NCBI RefSeq assembly: GCF_030646615.1
Contig: NZ_JAUSLG010000090.1
Coordinates: 1 to 41,610, forward strand
Source: Phenylobacterium sp.
GTDB lineage: Bacteria > Pseudomonadota > Alphaproteobacteria > Caulobacterales > Caulobacteraceae
Reading direction: 5' to 3'
Length of the DNA: 41,610 bases
In this document: piece after piece, positions 1-7,917 of the stretch
Layout: every line of letters begins with the position of its first letter
Position numbering within the stretch: position 1 is the stretch's first letter
Notes under the pieces: model-generated
Seen by the model: the letters and a program-made list of their open reading frames with translations, nothing else
What the model was told of the DNA's origin: nothing
Database searches by the model: none
Made by a program: the position numbers and the translations under genes

Positions 1-489
1 CTGGTGCCGCAGGACGTGGCCCTGTTCAACGACACCCTGCGGGCCAATATCGCCTTCGCCCGGCCCGAGGCGAGCGCCGCCGACATCCAGGCCGCGGCCG
101 AAGCCGCGGAGCTGGGCGACTTCCTCGAAGGCCTGCCCGAGGGCCTCGACACCATGGTGGGCGAGCGGGGGCTGAAGCTGTCCGGCGGCGAGCGCCAGCG
201 GGTGGGCATCGCCCGCGCCCTCTTGGCCGATCCCCGCCTGCTGATCCTGGACGAGGCCACCAGCGCCCTGGACGGGCGGACCGAGGAGGCGATCCAGGCG
301 ACCCTGCGCAAGGTCCGCACCGGCCGCACCACCCTGGTGGTCGCGCACCGGCTCTCGACCATCGTCGACGCCGACCTGATCGTCGTGCTGCGCCGGGGCC
401 GGGTCGTCGAGCACGGGACCCATGACAGCCTGCTGGCCGCAGCCGGCGAATATGCCGCCCTGTGGCGGCGTCAGACCCGCCAGCGCTGA
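1..489 (+). CDS. ABC exporter, C-terminal part of the ATP-binding domain (5' partial)
   Basis: The reading frame is open from the first base, so the gene begins before the window. The visible part is the second half of an ABC nucleotide-binding domain: a Q-loop-like start (VPQDVALF), the ABC signature LSGGERQRVGIARAL, Walker B plus D-loop (LLILDEATSALD) and the H-loop (VVAHRLSTI). This order and wording is typical of exporter half-transporters of the MsbA/ATM1/LapB kind, where a membrane domain is fused N-terminally. The Walker A motif and membrane segments lie outside the window, so the substrate cannot be told. It ends two bases before the stop of the convergent RND pump gene. Confidence 0.93.
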   Translation: MVPQDVALFNDTLRANIAFARPEASAADIQAAAEAAELGDFLEGLPEGLDTMVGERGLKLSGGERQRVGIARALLADPRLLILDEATSALDGRTEEAIQATLRKVRTGRTTLVVAHRLSTIVDADLIVVLRRGRVVEHGTHDSLLAAAGEYAALWRRQTRQR

Positions 490-491
490 AC

Positions 492-3400
492 CTATTCGGC
501 GGCCCGGGGCAGGGCCTCATCGTTGGCGGCGCGGCCGGCCCGAGGTCGCATGCCAAGCCTGCGGCGCGCCCAGTCTGCAGCCCTGCCCAGGCGTTCCCCA
601 TAGACCTTGGGGGCGGCCAGCATCACCGGGGTCAGGACCAGGGTGAGCAGGGTGGCGAAGGACAGCCCCCAGACCACGGCCGCCGACAGCTGGACCCACC
701 ACTCCGACCCCGGCGCCCGATACTCGATGTGGCCGACCCTGAAATTGGGATGCAGCTGGAACATCAGGGGCAGCAGGCCGACCACGGTCACGACGGTGGT
801 CAGGATCACCGGCCGGAACCGCTGGGTGGCGGCCCGCACGGCGGCGTCATCGGCCGGATATCCCGAGCGCCGCAGCTGGTAATAGGTGTCCACCAGCACG
901 ATGTTGTGGCCCACCACGACCCCGGCCAGGGCGACGATGCCGGTGCCCAGCATGATCACCGACACATAGTTGAACGTGCCCAGGAAGTTGATCTGCACCC
1001 CCAGCAGCACGCCGACCGTCGACAGCGCCACCGCCGAGAGGGTGACCACGACCCCATAGAAGCTGTTGAACTGCCAGAGGAGGATCACCCCCATCAGGAA
1101 CAGCGAGACGGCCATGGCGGTCATGAAGAACTGCGCCGCCTCCTGGCCCTCCTCGTCGGCGCCGGTGAACTTCCAGCGCACCTGATCGTCGATATCGGCC
1201 TGTTCCAGCCAGGGGCGCAGCTCGGCGATCTTCTGGTTGGCGGCGACGCCGTCGATGGCGTTGGCCTGGACGATGACCAGCCGCTCGCCGTCCCGCCGCT
1301 GGATGGTGGTCACCTGCTGGGCGGGCGCCTGGCGGATGAAATAGCTGGCCGGCACGGGACCCAGCGCGGTGGAGATCTTCAGGTCGTCGAAGGCGGCCAT
1401 GTTGCGCGCCTCCGGCGGGAAGCGGACGCGGATATCCAGCTCGTCCTCGGCGTCATCGGGGCGGAAACGGCCCACCAGCACGCCGGTGGTGATGAACTGG
1501 ATGGCCTGGCCGACGGACAGGACATCGACCCCGTAGCGGCCGGCCGCCTGGCGATCGACGGCCAGGTTCAGCTCGATCCCGGGCGAGGTGCGGTTGTCCT
1601 CCAGCTCGAACAGTTGCGGGTCCGACGCCAGCCGCGCGCGGACCAGCTCGGCGGCGGCGTTCAGCGCCTCGGGGTTCTGGCCGCGCAGTTCGACCTGCAC
1701 GTCCTTGCCGGTCGGCGGCCCGCCTTGAGGTTCACGCACCTCGATCTGCACGCCGGGCAGATCGGTCAGGCGGGTGCGGATGTCACCCACAATATCGGCG
1801 CCGCGGAGATCCAGGGCGAGCCGTTCTTCGAAATCGACCAGATCCACCTGTAGGCGGCCGACCGTGTCATTGGGGGGGCCGCCACCCCCGCCACCGGGGC
1901 TGGTGGCGCCGGAGCGGGTGTAGATGGAATTGACGCCGGGCACGTCCAGCAGACGGGCCTCCACCTGGCGGACCAGCACGTCGTGGGCCTCAGGCGAGAG
2001 GTTGCCCCGGGCCTTCACATAGACCTGCGCCCATTCCGGATCCTCCTCGAGGAAGAACTCGGTGCGATGCGGGGTCATGGCGAACCAGACCACGATGGCG
2101 GCCACGATCAGGAAGGTGGCGGCGAAGGTCCGGGTCGGCGCGGCGCCCAGGGCCCAGAGGGTGCGGGCATACCAGCCCATGAAGCCCGACATCTGCCGCG
2201 GGTCGCCCCGCTCGGATTTCTCGATCTCGGCCAGGTGGGCTTCGTCCACGGCGGCCTGTCGGCCGAAGATCGAGCCGAGCGCCGGGGTGAAGATCAGCGC
2301 CACGAAGATCGAGGCGCCGAGCACGTACATGAGCGTCAGGGGCAGGAAGCTCATGAACTTGCCCGGGATCGAGTTCCAGAACATGAACGGCAGGAAGGCG
2401 CAGAGCGTCGTCAGGGTGCCGTTCAGCACGGGGAAGAACATCCGCTTGCCGGCGGCTGCGAAGGCTTCCTCCTTCGGAAGGCCCTCGGCCATCTTGCGGT
2501 CGGCGTATTCGACCACGACGATGCCGCCGTCCACAAGGATGCCGACCGCCAGCACCAGGCCAAACATCACCATCTGGTTCAGGGTCACGCCTGAGGCGTT
2601 GAGCATCAGGAAGGCCAGCATGAAGCAGGCCGGGATCGCAGCGCCCACCATCAGCCCCTGACGGATGCCCAGGCTGTAGACGATGATCATCATCACCAGG
2701 ATGGTGGCGATCAGCAGGCCCGATTCCAGCACCACCAGGGTGCGATGGATGAAGTCGCTCTGGTCATAGGTGTAGGAGACGCGGATCGTCTCCGGCCAGC
2801 GGGTCTCCTCCTCGGCGACGACGGCGCGGACCGCGTCCACCGTATCGAGGATGTTGGCCCCGCTGCGCTTGGCCACCTCCAGCGACATGGCCGGTTCGCC
2901 ATTGAAGCGGGTGATGAAGTTGGGCTCCTTGAAGGTGCGCCGCACCTCGCCGATGTCGCCGACGGTGATGACCCGATCGCCGTTCTTCTTGATCGGCAGG
3001 CTCAGGATGTCGGCGGGCTCCTCGACCACGCCGGGCACCTTGACGGCGAACTGGCCGCCGCCGGAGCGCAGATTGCCGGCCGGCACCAGCTGGTTGTTGC
3101 GGCTGATCACCTGGGCCAGCTCGCCGGTGGTGACGTTGTAGGCCTCCATCCGCAGGGGATCGATGGTGACCTCGAGCATCTCCTCGCGGCCGCCGGTCAA
3201 CTGTACTTCCAGCACGCCCGGCGCGGCCTCCAGGCGGTCCTGCAGGGTGCGGGCGATGCGGTACAGCTCTCGCTCAGGGGCGGCGCCCGACAGGACGATG
3301 CCGATGATCGGCTCGCCGCTGAAATTGGCCTCCTCGATGATCGGCTCTTCGGCGTCGGGGGGGAAACGCCCGCGGGCCAGGTCCACCTTGGCGCGGACCT

Positions 3401-3725
3401 CGGCCAGCGCCGTGTCCTTGTCGAAGTCGGCCTCGAACTCGAGGTTGACGATGGCCATGCTCTGGCGGGCCGCGGAGTTCATCTCCTTCAGCCCTTCGAT
3501 GGACTGAAGCTCCACCTCCAGCGGCTTGACCAGCAGGCGCTCGGAGTCTTCGGGGCTGACCCCCGGATAGGGGACGACCACGGAGACGAAGGGGAAGTCG
3601 ATGTCGGGATTGGCTTCCCGCGGCATGGCCAGATAGGCGAACAGGCCGAAGATACCGGCGATCAGCGTGACCCCGAGCACAACCTTCCGTCGCTTGATGG
3701 CGCCGTCGATCAAGGGACCGATCAT
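492..3725 (-). CDS. RND-family efflux transporter permease (inner membrane)
   Basis: A 1077-residue protein of the AcrB/MexB size class. It starts with a cytoplasmic tail and TM1 (about residues 15-32), has a large periplasmic porter loop, a TM2-TM6 block around residues 330-490, a second porter loop, and a final TM block to about residue 1040. The TM4 stretch reads GILVDGGIVVVEYADR, where AcrB-type pumps have two adjacent Asp; only one is present here. A glycine run (SPGGGGGGPP, near residue 610) sits in the second porter loop. The upstream adaptor gene is 27 bp away on the same strand, so both are one operon. It should use proton motive force to expel hydrophobic compounds; the substrate is unknown. 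No outer-membrane channel gene is visible beside it. Confidence 0.93.
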   Translation of the reverse strand: MIGPLIDGAIKRRKVVLGVTLIAGIFGLFAYLAMPREANPDIDFPFVSVVVPYPGVSPEDSERLLVKPLEVELQSIEGLKEMNSAARQSMAIVNLEFEADFDKDTALAEVRAKVDLARGRFPPDAEEPIIEEANFSGEPIIGIVLSGAAPERELYRIARTLQDRLEAAPGVLEVQLTGGREEMLEVTIDPLRMEAYNVTTGELAQVISRNNQLVPAGNLRSGGGQFAVKVPGVVEEPADILSLPIKKNGDRVITVGDIGEVRRTFKEPNFITRFNGEPAMSLEVAKRSGANILDTVDAVRAVVAEEETRWPETIRVSYTYDQSDFIHRTLVVLESGLLIATILVMMIIVYSLGIRQGLMVGAAIPACFMLAFLMLNASGVTLNQMVMFGLVLAVGILVDGGIVVVEYADRKMAEGLPKEEAFAAAGKRMFFPVLNGTLTTLCAFLPFMFWNSIPGKFMSFLPLTLMYVLGASIFVALIFTPALGSIFGRQAAVDEAHLAEIEKSERGDPRQMSGFMGWYARTLWALGAAPTRTFAATFLIVAAIVVWFAMTPHRTEFFLEEDPEWAQVYVKARGNLSPEAHDVLVRQVEARLLDVPGVNSIYTRSGATSPGGGGGGPPNDTVGRLQVDLVDFEERLALDLRGADIVGDIRTRLTDLPGVQIEVREPQGGPPTGKDVQVELRGQNPEALNAAAELVRARLASDPQLFELEDNRTSPGIELNLAVDRQAAGRYGVDVLSVGQAIQFITTGVLVGRFRPDDAEDELDIRVRFPPEARNMAAFDDLKISTALGPVPASYFIRQAPAQQVTTIQRRDGERLVIVQANAIDGVAANQKIAELRPWLEQADIDDQVRWKFTGADEEGQEAAQFFMTAMAVSLFLMGVILLWQFNSFYGVVVTLSAVALSTVGVLLGVQINFLGTFNYVSVIMLGTGIVALAGVVVGHNIVLVDTYYQLRRSGYPADDAAVRAATQRFRPVILTTVVTVVGLLPLMFQLHPNFRVGHIEYRAPGSEWWVQLSAAVVWGLSFATLLTLVLTPVMLAAPKVYGERLGRAADWARRRLGMRPRAGRAANDEALPRAAE

Positions 3726-3752
3726 TGTCGCAAGCCTCCTGTGCGGCGCGCC

Positions 3753-4817
3753 CTATTGGGCCATCGCCACGCGAACCTTCTGGCCCTGGTCGACATAGGA
3801 CTGGCCGACGGTGATGACGCGGGTCTGGCCGGTGAGGCCGCGGACCCAGACCCCCTCGGCGCTCTCCTCCAGCACCTGGACCGGCGCGAAGGCCACCACC
3901 TCGCCTGCGCCCACATGGCGCACCCCCTGTCGGCCCTCGGAGTCGAGGACCAGGGCCGAGGGCGGCACCAGGTGCGCCGGACCAGAGGCGCTGGTGACCT
4001 TGATGTCGGCGGAAAGGCCCGAGCGCACGACGCCGCGGGGATTGCTGGCGATGATCTCCAGGCGATAGGTGCGCGTCGCCGGATCAGCCTCCCGCGCCAC
4101 ATAGCGGACCTGGCCCGAAATAACCTGGCCCGAGACCAGGGTGGCCGTGGCCGGCTCGCCGCCGGTCAGCCGGCCAGCCTGGGTTTCGGGGACGTCGCCG
4201 ACGATCAGGATGGGGTCGAGCTCGATGAGGGTGCCGCAGGCCTGGCCCGGCGACAGATAGGTGCCGACCTCGGCCTCGCGGTTGTCGAACACCCCGGCGA
4301 AGGGCGCGCGGATATTGACCTGCTCCAGGGCGATCTCGGCCTGGCGCACAGCTGCGGCGGCGGCGTCCAGATTGGCCTGGTCCTGCAGCACCTGGGTCTC
4401 GGAGCGATAGCCCTTCTCGGCCAGGGAGGCCGAGGCCTTGCGCTGCAGTTCCCGGGACCGCAGGGCGGCCCTGGCCTGATCGAGCGAGGCCTGGCGGGCG
4501 TCCACCGACAGGCGGCAGAGCACGGCGCCGCGGGGCGCCACCGCCCCCTCGCGGGTCGGTGTGGCCGCGACGACGCCGGAGGTTTCGGAGCGGATCGTCA
4601 CGCTGCGGGCGGCCTCGGTCCGGCCGCGCAGGCTCACCTGATAGGGCCGGGTCACCTCCTCGATCAGAGCGACCTGGACCTGCGGCGCCGCGTCAGCCTT
4701 GGCGGCGGCTTCGGCCGGGGCGCTGTCGCCGCCACCCAGGACGGTCATGAGGATGAAATAGAGCGCCAGCGCCCCAAAGACGCCGAGAATGAAATAGTGA
4801 GACGCCTTGAGACGCAT
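3753..4817 (-). CDS. RND efflux periplasmic adaptor (HlyD/MFP family)
   Basis: A 354-residue membrane fusion protein. An N-terminal membrane anchor (about residues 8-24, YFILGVFGALALYFILMTV) is followed by a lipoyl/biotinyl-like half, a coiled-coil hairpin (about 90-145, rich in Ala, Gln, Glu and Arg), the second lipoyl half (IRAPFAGVFDNREAEVG) and beta-barrel domains. The start at 4817 (MRLKASHYF) is preferred over the longer frame beginning at 4892, because it carries a GGGGAA Shine-Dalgarno and puts the anchor at the N-terminus; the extra 25 residues are Arg/Cys-rich and implausible. It should bridge the RND pump (next gene, 27 bp downstream) and an outer-membrane channel. Confidence 0.92.
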   Translation of the reverse strand: MRLKASHYFILGVFGALALYFILMTVLGGGDSAPAEAAAKADAAPQVQVALIEEVTRPYQVSLRGRTEAARSVTIRSETSGVVAATPTREGAVAPRGAVLCRLSVDARQASLDQARAALRSRELQRKASASLAEKGYRSETQVLQDQANLDAAAAAVRQAEIALEQVNIRAPFAGVFDNREAEVGTYLSPGQACGTLIELDPILIVGDVPETQAGRLTGGEPATATLVSGQVISGQVRYVAREADPATRTYRLEIIASNPRGVVRSGLSADIKVTSASGPAHLVPPSALVLDSEGRQGVRHVGAGEVVAFAPVQVLEESAEGVWVRGLTGQTRVITVGQSYVDQGQKVRVAMAQ

Positions 4818-5050
4818 AAATCTGTTCCCCCGGCTGCAACGACGGCGTGTGCAGCCCGTCCTAGCCCGCATGCCCATGTTCTCTGGGATCACGCGCCGGT
4901 TGTGCTGCGCTCCCGGCGCTCACGCAAATGAAATCGCAGACAGGATCGCTTTCGCGCTGCGACTGTGCCTGACGAACCGCAGCGAACGGCATAGGATTGC
5001 GGTCAAACCCCAGGGGCGCTTGCCCCCACCAGCCTTCCGAGGGAGCTCCT

Positions 5051-5491
5051 ATGCGATATCTCCACACCATGGTCCGCGTGCGCGATCTCGACGCCTCGCT
5101 GGATTTCTACTGCAACAAGCTGGGCCTGACCGAGGTCTCCCGGATGGAAAACGCTGCGGGGCGTTTCACCCTGGTCTTTCTCTGCGCGCCGGGGGACGAG
5201 GAGATGGCCAAGGCCAATCGCGCCCCCACGGTCGAACTGACCTTCAACTGGGATCCCGAGGACTATCAGGGCGGCCGCAATTTCGGTCATCTGGCCTATG
5301 CGGTGGACGATATCTACGCCGCCTGCCAGCGCCTGAAGGACGGCGGTGTGACCATCAACCGGCCGCCGCGGGATGGCCATATGGCCTTTGTCCGCTCGCC
5401 CGACGGCATTTCGGTGGAGCTGTTGCAGGCCGGCGCGGCTCTGCCGCCGGCCGAGCCCTGGGCGTCGATGCCCAATGAGGGGCAGTGGTGA
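5051..5491 (+). CDS. Glyoxalase I-like protein (VOC family; lactoylglutathione lyase type)
   Basis: A 146-residue vicinal-oxygen-chelate protein. The four expected metal ligands are visible: His5 (RYLHTMVRV), Glu62 (TVELTFNW), His80 (NFGHLAYAV) and Glu123 (ISVELLQ), the pattern of glyoxalase I. NWDPEDY around residues 66-71 is also typical of GloA. It would isomerise the hemithioacetal of methylglyoxal and glutathione to S-lactoylglutathione in the cytoplasm. The ATG at 5051 follows GAGGGAGCTCCT; the longer frame from 4997 has no such support. It overlaps the following aldo/keto reductase as TGATG, so the two are translationally coupled and both fit aldehyde detoxification. The 233 bp upstream, divergent from the efflux adaptor, show no clear regulatory motif. 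Confidence 0.9.
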   Translation: MRYLHTMVRVRDLDASLDFYCNKLGLTEVSRMENAAGRFTLVFLCAPGDEEMAKANRAPTVELTFNWDPEDYQGGRNFGHLAYAVDDIYAACQRLKDGGVTINRPPRDGHMAFVRSPDGISVELLQAGAALPPAEPWASMPNEGQW

Positions 5492-6318
5492 TGGCGGGCG
5501 GGGCGAGGCTGACCCTCAACGACGGTCGAACCCTTCCTCAGGTGGGGCTTGGGGTGTGGCGCACGCCGGCCGATGACGCCGCCGTGGTGGTGCGCACGGC
5601 GCTGGAGGCCGGCTACCGGGCGGTGGACACCGCCGCCGTCTATGGCAACGAGGCCGGCGTCGGGGAGGGGGTCCGCACCTCGGCTCTTCCCCGCGACGAG
5701 GTGTTCGTCACCACCAAGCTGTGGAACGAGAGCCAGGGCTATGACCGCGCGCTGCGGGCCTTCGACAAGAGCCTGGACCGCCTCGGCTTCGACCATGTGG
5801 ACCTCTATCTGATCCATTGGCCCTGCCCACAGCAGGGGCTCTACCTGGAGTCGTGGAAGGCCCTGATCCGGCTGCGGGAGGAGGGGCGGGCCAGGTCCAT
5901 CGGCGTGTCCAACTTCGCCCCCGAACACCTGCAGAGGATCATCGATGAGACGGGCGTCGCCCCGGCGGTGAACCAGATCGAGCTTCACCCGAGGTTCCAG
6001 CAGGCCAGCCTGCGATCCGCCAACGCCGCAGCCGGCGTTCTGACCGAATCATGGAGCCCGCTGGGGCAGGGCCAGATCCTCGAGGATCCGGTCATCGGAG
6101 GTCTGGCGGTCAAGCACGGTGTGACGCCGGCCCAGGTGGTGATCCGCTGGCACGTCCAGCTTGGCCTGATCGTGATTCCGAAGTCGGTGACGCCGGCCCG
6201 GATTCTCCAGAACCTCGATGTCTTCGGGTTCGTCCTTGACGCCGATGACATGTCCGCCATGGCGAGCCTGGACAGTGCAGAGGGTCGCATAGGTCCCGAT
6301 CCCGCGAGCTTCGGCTGA
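5491..6318 (+). CDS. Aldo/keto reductase
   Basis: A 275-residue NADPH-dependent oxidoreductase with an (alpha/beta)8 barrel. The catalytic tetrad is complete: Asp46 and Tyr51 (AVDTAAVYGNE), Lys76 (TTKLWN) and His109 (YLIHWP). GVSNF and the C-terminal IPKSVTPARI cofactor-binding stretch match the AKR5/DkgA-like group. The start is taken at the ATG of 5491, which overlaps the glyoxalase stop (TGATG) behind an AGGGG Shine-Dalgarno; two in-frame GTG codons at 5485 and 5488 are alternatives. It probably reduces small aldehydes, possibly methylglyoxal given its partner gene, though DkgA-like enzymes also reduce 2,5-diketogluconate. Confidence 0.93.
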   Translation: MAGGARLTLNDGRTLPQVGLGVWRTPADDAAVVVRTALEAGYRAVDTAAVYGNEAGVGEGVRTSALPRDEVFVTTKLWNESQGYDRALRAFDKSLDRLGFDHVDLYLIHWPCPQQGLYLESWKALIRLREEGRARSIGVSNFAPEHLQRIIDETGVAPAVNQIELHPRFQQASLRSANAAAGVLTESWSPLGQGQILEDPVIGGLAVKHGVTPAQVVIRWHVQLGLIVIPKSVTPARILQNLDVFGFVLDADDMSAMASLDSAEGRIGPDPASFG

Positions 6319-6405
6319 GCGGGGGGTGGCGACTGAGAGGGGTGTTGAATGCGCCTGCTGGCGCTGGGGTCGAAGCCTCTGACATCCAAGGCTTAGGCGG
6401 TGCGG

Positions 6406-6481
6406 TGGCTCCCCGAGCAGGACTCGAACCTGCGACAAGTCGGTTAACAGCCGACTGCTCTACCAACTGAGCTATCGGGGA
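6406..6481 (-). tRNA. tRNA-Asn (anticodon GTT)
   Basis: A 76-nt cloverleaf reads on the minus strand. The acceptor stem TCCCCGA (6481-6475) pairs with TCGGGGA (6416-6410), followed by discriminator G and an encoded CCA (6408-6406). The D-arm contains AGCTCAGTTGGTAGAGC, the anticodon loop reads CTGTTAA (GTT, asparagine), and the T-arm has GGTTCGAGTCC. A promoter with near-consensus hexamers lies just upstream (6501-6529). Confidence 0.97.
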
Positions 6482-6500
6482 TCAGCACCGTAGGGCGGCG

Positions 6501-6529
6501 CGTATACGCCGGGCTGGCGGGCGGTGCAA
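6501..6529 (-). promoter_or_regulatory. Promoter of tRNA-Asn
   Basis: Reading the minus strand, TTGCAC (6529-6524) and TATACG (6506-6501) are separated by exactly 17 bp. The -10 element lies about 20 bp before the tRNA 5' end, giving a leader of about a dozen nucleotides. This is a good housekeeping-sigma promoter for an alphaproteobacterium. Confidence 0.65.
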
Positions 6530-6562
6530 GTCTCGCGAAGCGCGCTATCCACAGCCAGGATC

Positions 6563-6589
6563 AAAAAAGAGCCCGGCCGAAGCCGGGCT
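6563..6589 (-). terminator. Intrinsic terminator with UUCG loop, minus strand
   Basis: On the minus strand an 8-bp perfect stem (AGCCCGGC / GCCGGGCT, 6589-6582 and 6577-6570) closes a TTCG tetraloop and is followed by C and six T (6568-6563). It stops transcription arriving from the right on the minus strand. The nearest protein-coding genes to the right are all on the plus strand, so it has no protein gene to serve; see the candidate small RNA. Confidence 0.8.
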
Positions 6590-6628
6590 TGAGAAGGTTG
6601 GTGATGGTGGGGTGTCTTCAGAGAAGAC
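6563..6628 (-). ncRNA. Candidate small RNA ending at the UUCG terminator
   Basis: No protein gene explains the terminator at 6563-6589. Just upstream on the minus strand lie, in order: a CtrA box (6666-6652), about 23 bp of spacing, a short hairpin (GTCTTC-TCT-GAAGAC, 6628-6614), a C-rich G-poor single-stranded stretch (6613-6590, containing ACCCCACCATCACC) and then the terminator. This is the architecture of many bacterial trans-acting small RNAs. A transcript of about 65 nt starting near 6628 is predicted. The start is only estimated from the CtrA box, and no good -10 hexamer was found, so this is a candidate. Confidence 0.4.
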
Positions 6629-6651
6629 GTCGTGAAGGTGGGCTTTTATGG

Positions 6652-6666
6652 TTAAACGAAGGTTAA
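6652..6666. promoter_or_regulatory. CtrA-type binding site (TTAA-N7-TTAA)
   Basis: TTAAACGAAGGTTAA matches the CtrA consensus TTAA-N7-TTAA exactly and is readable on both strands; on the minus strand it extends to TTAA-N7-TTAAC. It lies in a GC-rich gene-free gap, where two TTAA at this spacing are unlikely by chance. It could drive the candidate small RNA on the minus strand, or the histidine kinase whose start is 138 bp away on the plus strand. That remaining stretch (6667-6804) shows nothing else I can name. Confidence 0.55.
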
Positions 6667-6804
6667 GGGGCGCGGGTCCCGTCAGGACTGTCGGGCGCCG
6701 GATAGACAAGCCCTGGTCGAGGCCCTAGAGCCAGCATACCGGCCGTGCGAATAAGGCCGGGTGGCGATGCGAGCCGCGCCTCGCGGGGGGTCTTTTAGGA
6801 CGTC

Positions 6805-7776
6805 ATGCGGTTCTTCCAGCAGAACGCCATGTTCGCTTACGGCCTGGCGATTCTCAGCGCGGGTCTGGCCTTCTATGTTCGCTGGCTGCTGAACGGCGTG
6901 CTGCCGCCGGGCTTTCCCTATCTGACCTTTTTCCCCGCGGTGATTCTCACCGCCTTCTTGGCGGGGCTTTGGCCGGGCATTCTTTGCGCCGTGCTTTCGG
7001 GGCTGGCCGCCTGGTGGTTCTTCGTTCCCCCCATCGGCTTCAGCCTGTCGCTGTCCAGCGGCCTGACCCTGGTCTTCTTTGTCTTCGTGGTGGCGGTGGA
7101 TATCGCGGTGATCGAGCTGATGCGCCGGGCGATGGCCAGCCTCGGCGCAGAGCAGGCCCTGACCGCCCAGCTGTATGAACGTCAAAGGGTGATGTTCCAG
7201 GAACTACAGCACCGGGTCGCCAACAACATGACCTTTGTCGCCGCCCTTTTGCAGATCAAGAAGCGGACCATCGAGAATCCGCAAGCCGCGGCGGCTCTGG
7301 ATGAGGCGCGCGAGCGACTGGTCACCATGGCCCAGATCCACCGACGCCTCTATGATCCCGCCAGCCTGGAGCTTGGTGTCGACGCATCCCTGCGCGAGCT
7401 CTGTGACGACCTCGTTCAGGCGGCCGGGGTCAAGGGTGTCACCTGCTCGGTGCAGGCCGATGGGGTGGATCTCGACACCCCCCGGCTGGTGACCTTGTCT
7501 CTCCTGGTGGCCGAGGTGGTCACCAATTCCCTCAAGCATGCCTTCGCCGACCGCGCCGCCGGCCAGATCACCCTCGATCTGGCGCCTTTCGGCGACGATC
7601 GCGCGGCCCTGGTCATTGCCGATGACGGGCCAGGCTTCCCCGAGGCCGGCCCGAATCTGGAAGGCCGCATCAGCCTGGGGTTTGGCATCATGCAAAGCCT
7701 GGCGGGCCAGCTCGACGGCGCCCTGGACTTCCCGGCCGGTCGCGGCGCCCGGGTGCGGCTGATCTTCCCAATCTAG
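6805..7776 (+). CDS. Membrane sensor histidine kinase (DUF4118 + HisKA_2/HWE type)
   Basis: A 323-residue protein. The first about 107 residues hold four hydrophobic segments (about 10-30, 38-58, 60-75, 86-106) resembling the KdpD-type DUF4118 membrane module, with no sizeable periplasmic sensor. The kinase part has the phosphoacceptor His136 in ELQHRVANNM, the wording of HisKA_2/HWE kinases, an N-box (EVVTNSLKHAF) and G-boxes (IADDGPGF; LGFGIMQSL). Such kinases feed alphaproteobacterial general-stress and light/blue-light pathways, often through PhyR-like or stand-alone receivers. No response regulator is adjacent, so the partner is unknown. An AGGA lies 5-8 bp before the ATG. A CtrA-type site lies upstream. 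Confidence 0.9.
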   Translation: MRFFQQNAMFAYGLAILSAGLAFYVRWLLNGVLPPGFPYLTFFPAVILTAFLAGLWPGILCAVLSGLAAWWFFVPPIGFSLSLSSGLTLVFFVFVVAVDIAVIELMRRAMASLGAEQALTAQLYERQRVMFQELQHRVANNMTFVAALLQIKKRTIENPQAAAALDEARERLVTMAQIHRRLYDPASLELGVDASLRELCDDLVQAAGVKGVTCSVQADGVDLDTPRLVTLSLLVAEVVTNSLKHAFADRAAGQITLDLAPFGDDRAALVIADDGPGFPEAGPNLEGRISLGFGIMQSLAGQLDGALDFPAGRGARVRLIFPI

Positions 7777-7793
7777 ACAACCGCGACCCGACA

Positions 7794-7821
7794 AGTGCGG
7801 CGGCCATTGGCCTGTCGCACT
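7794..7821 (+). other. Hairpin after the histidine kinase gene
   Basis: AGTGCG (7794-7799) pairs with CGCACT (7816-7821), with an inner GGCC-ATT-GGCC. It lies 18 bp after the kinase stop. There is no T-run behind it, so it may act as an RNA-end stabiliser or weak terminator between the kinase and the phosphonate genes. Confidence 0.4.
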
Positions 7822-7827
7822 CGGGGG

Positions 7828-7845
7828 GTGTCACTGCGGCTTCAC
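7828..7845 (+). promoter_or_regulatory. Possible Pho box upstream of phnD
   Basis: GTGTCAC-TGCG-GCTTCAC fits the PhoB layout of two 7-mers separated by 4 bp. The first half matches CTGTCAC at 6 of 7 positions, the second at 4 of 7. It ends 72 bp before the phnD start. By itself it is weak; it gains weight because comparable repeats precede phnC and phnG. Confidence 0.35.
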
Positions 7846-7917
7846 GTCCGGGTGCGAAACCTCCCTCCCGACGGCGGGGCTCCCCGACGCCGGGATTTGA
7901 CAGCGTAGAGGTTCTCC

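Noticed and set aside
2745..4931. Plus-strand open frame of 728 codons
   Set aside because: It runs antisense to the RND pump and adaptor genes. Its sequence is His/Asp/Gly/Gln-rich low-complexity typical of antisense reading in GC-rich DNA, and it has no recognised domain.
6682..7185. Minus-strand frame of 167 codons that could own the terminator at 6563
   Set aside because: It overlaps the kinase gene antisense, is Gln/Gly/Arg-rich without a domain, and its stop would be 90 bp from the terminator with the CtrA box in between. A small RNA is the better explanation.
7812..7834. CTGTCGC and GTGTCAC as a Pho box before phnD
   Set aside because: They are 16 bp apart start to start instead of 11, so the 7828-7845 pair was preferred.
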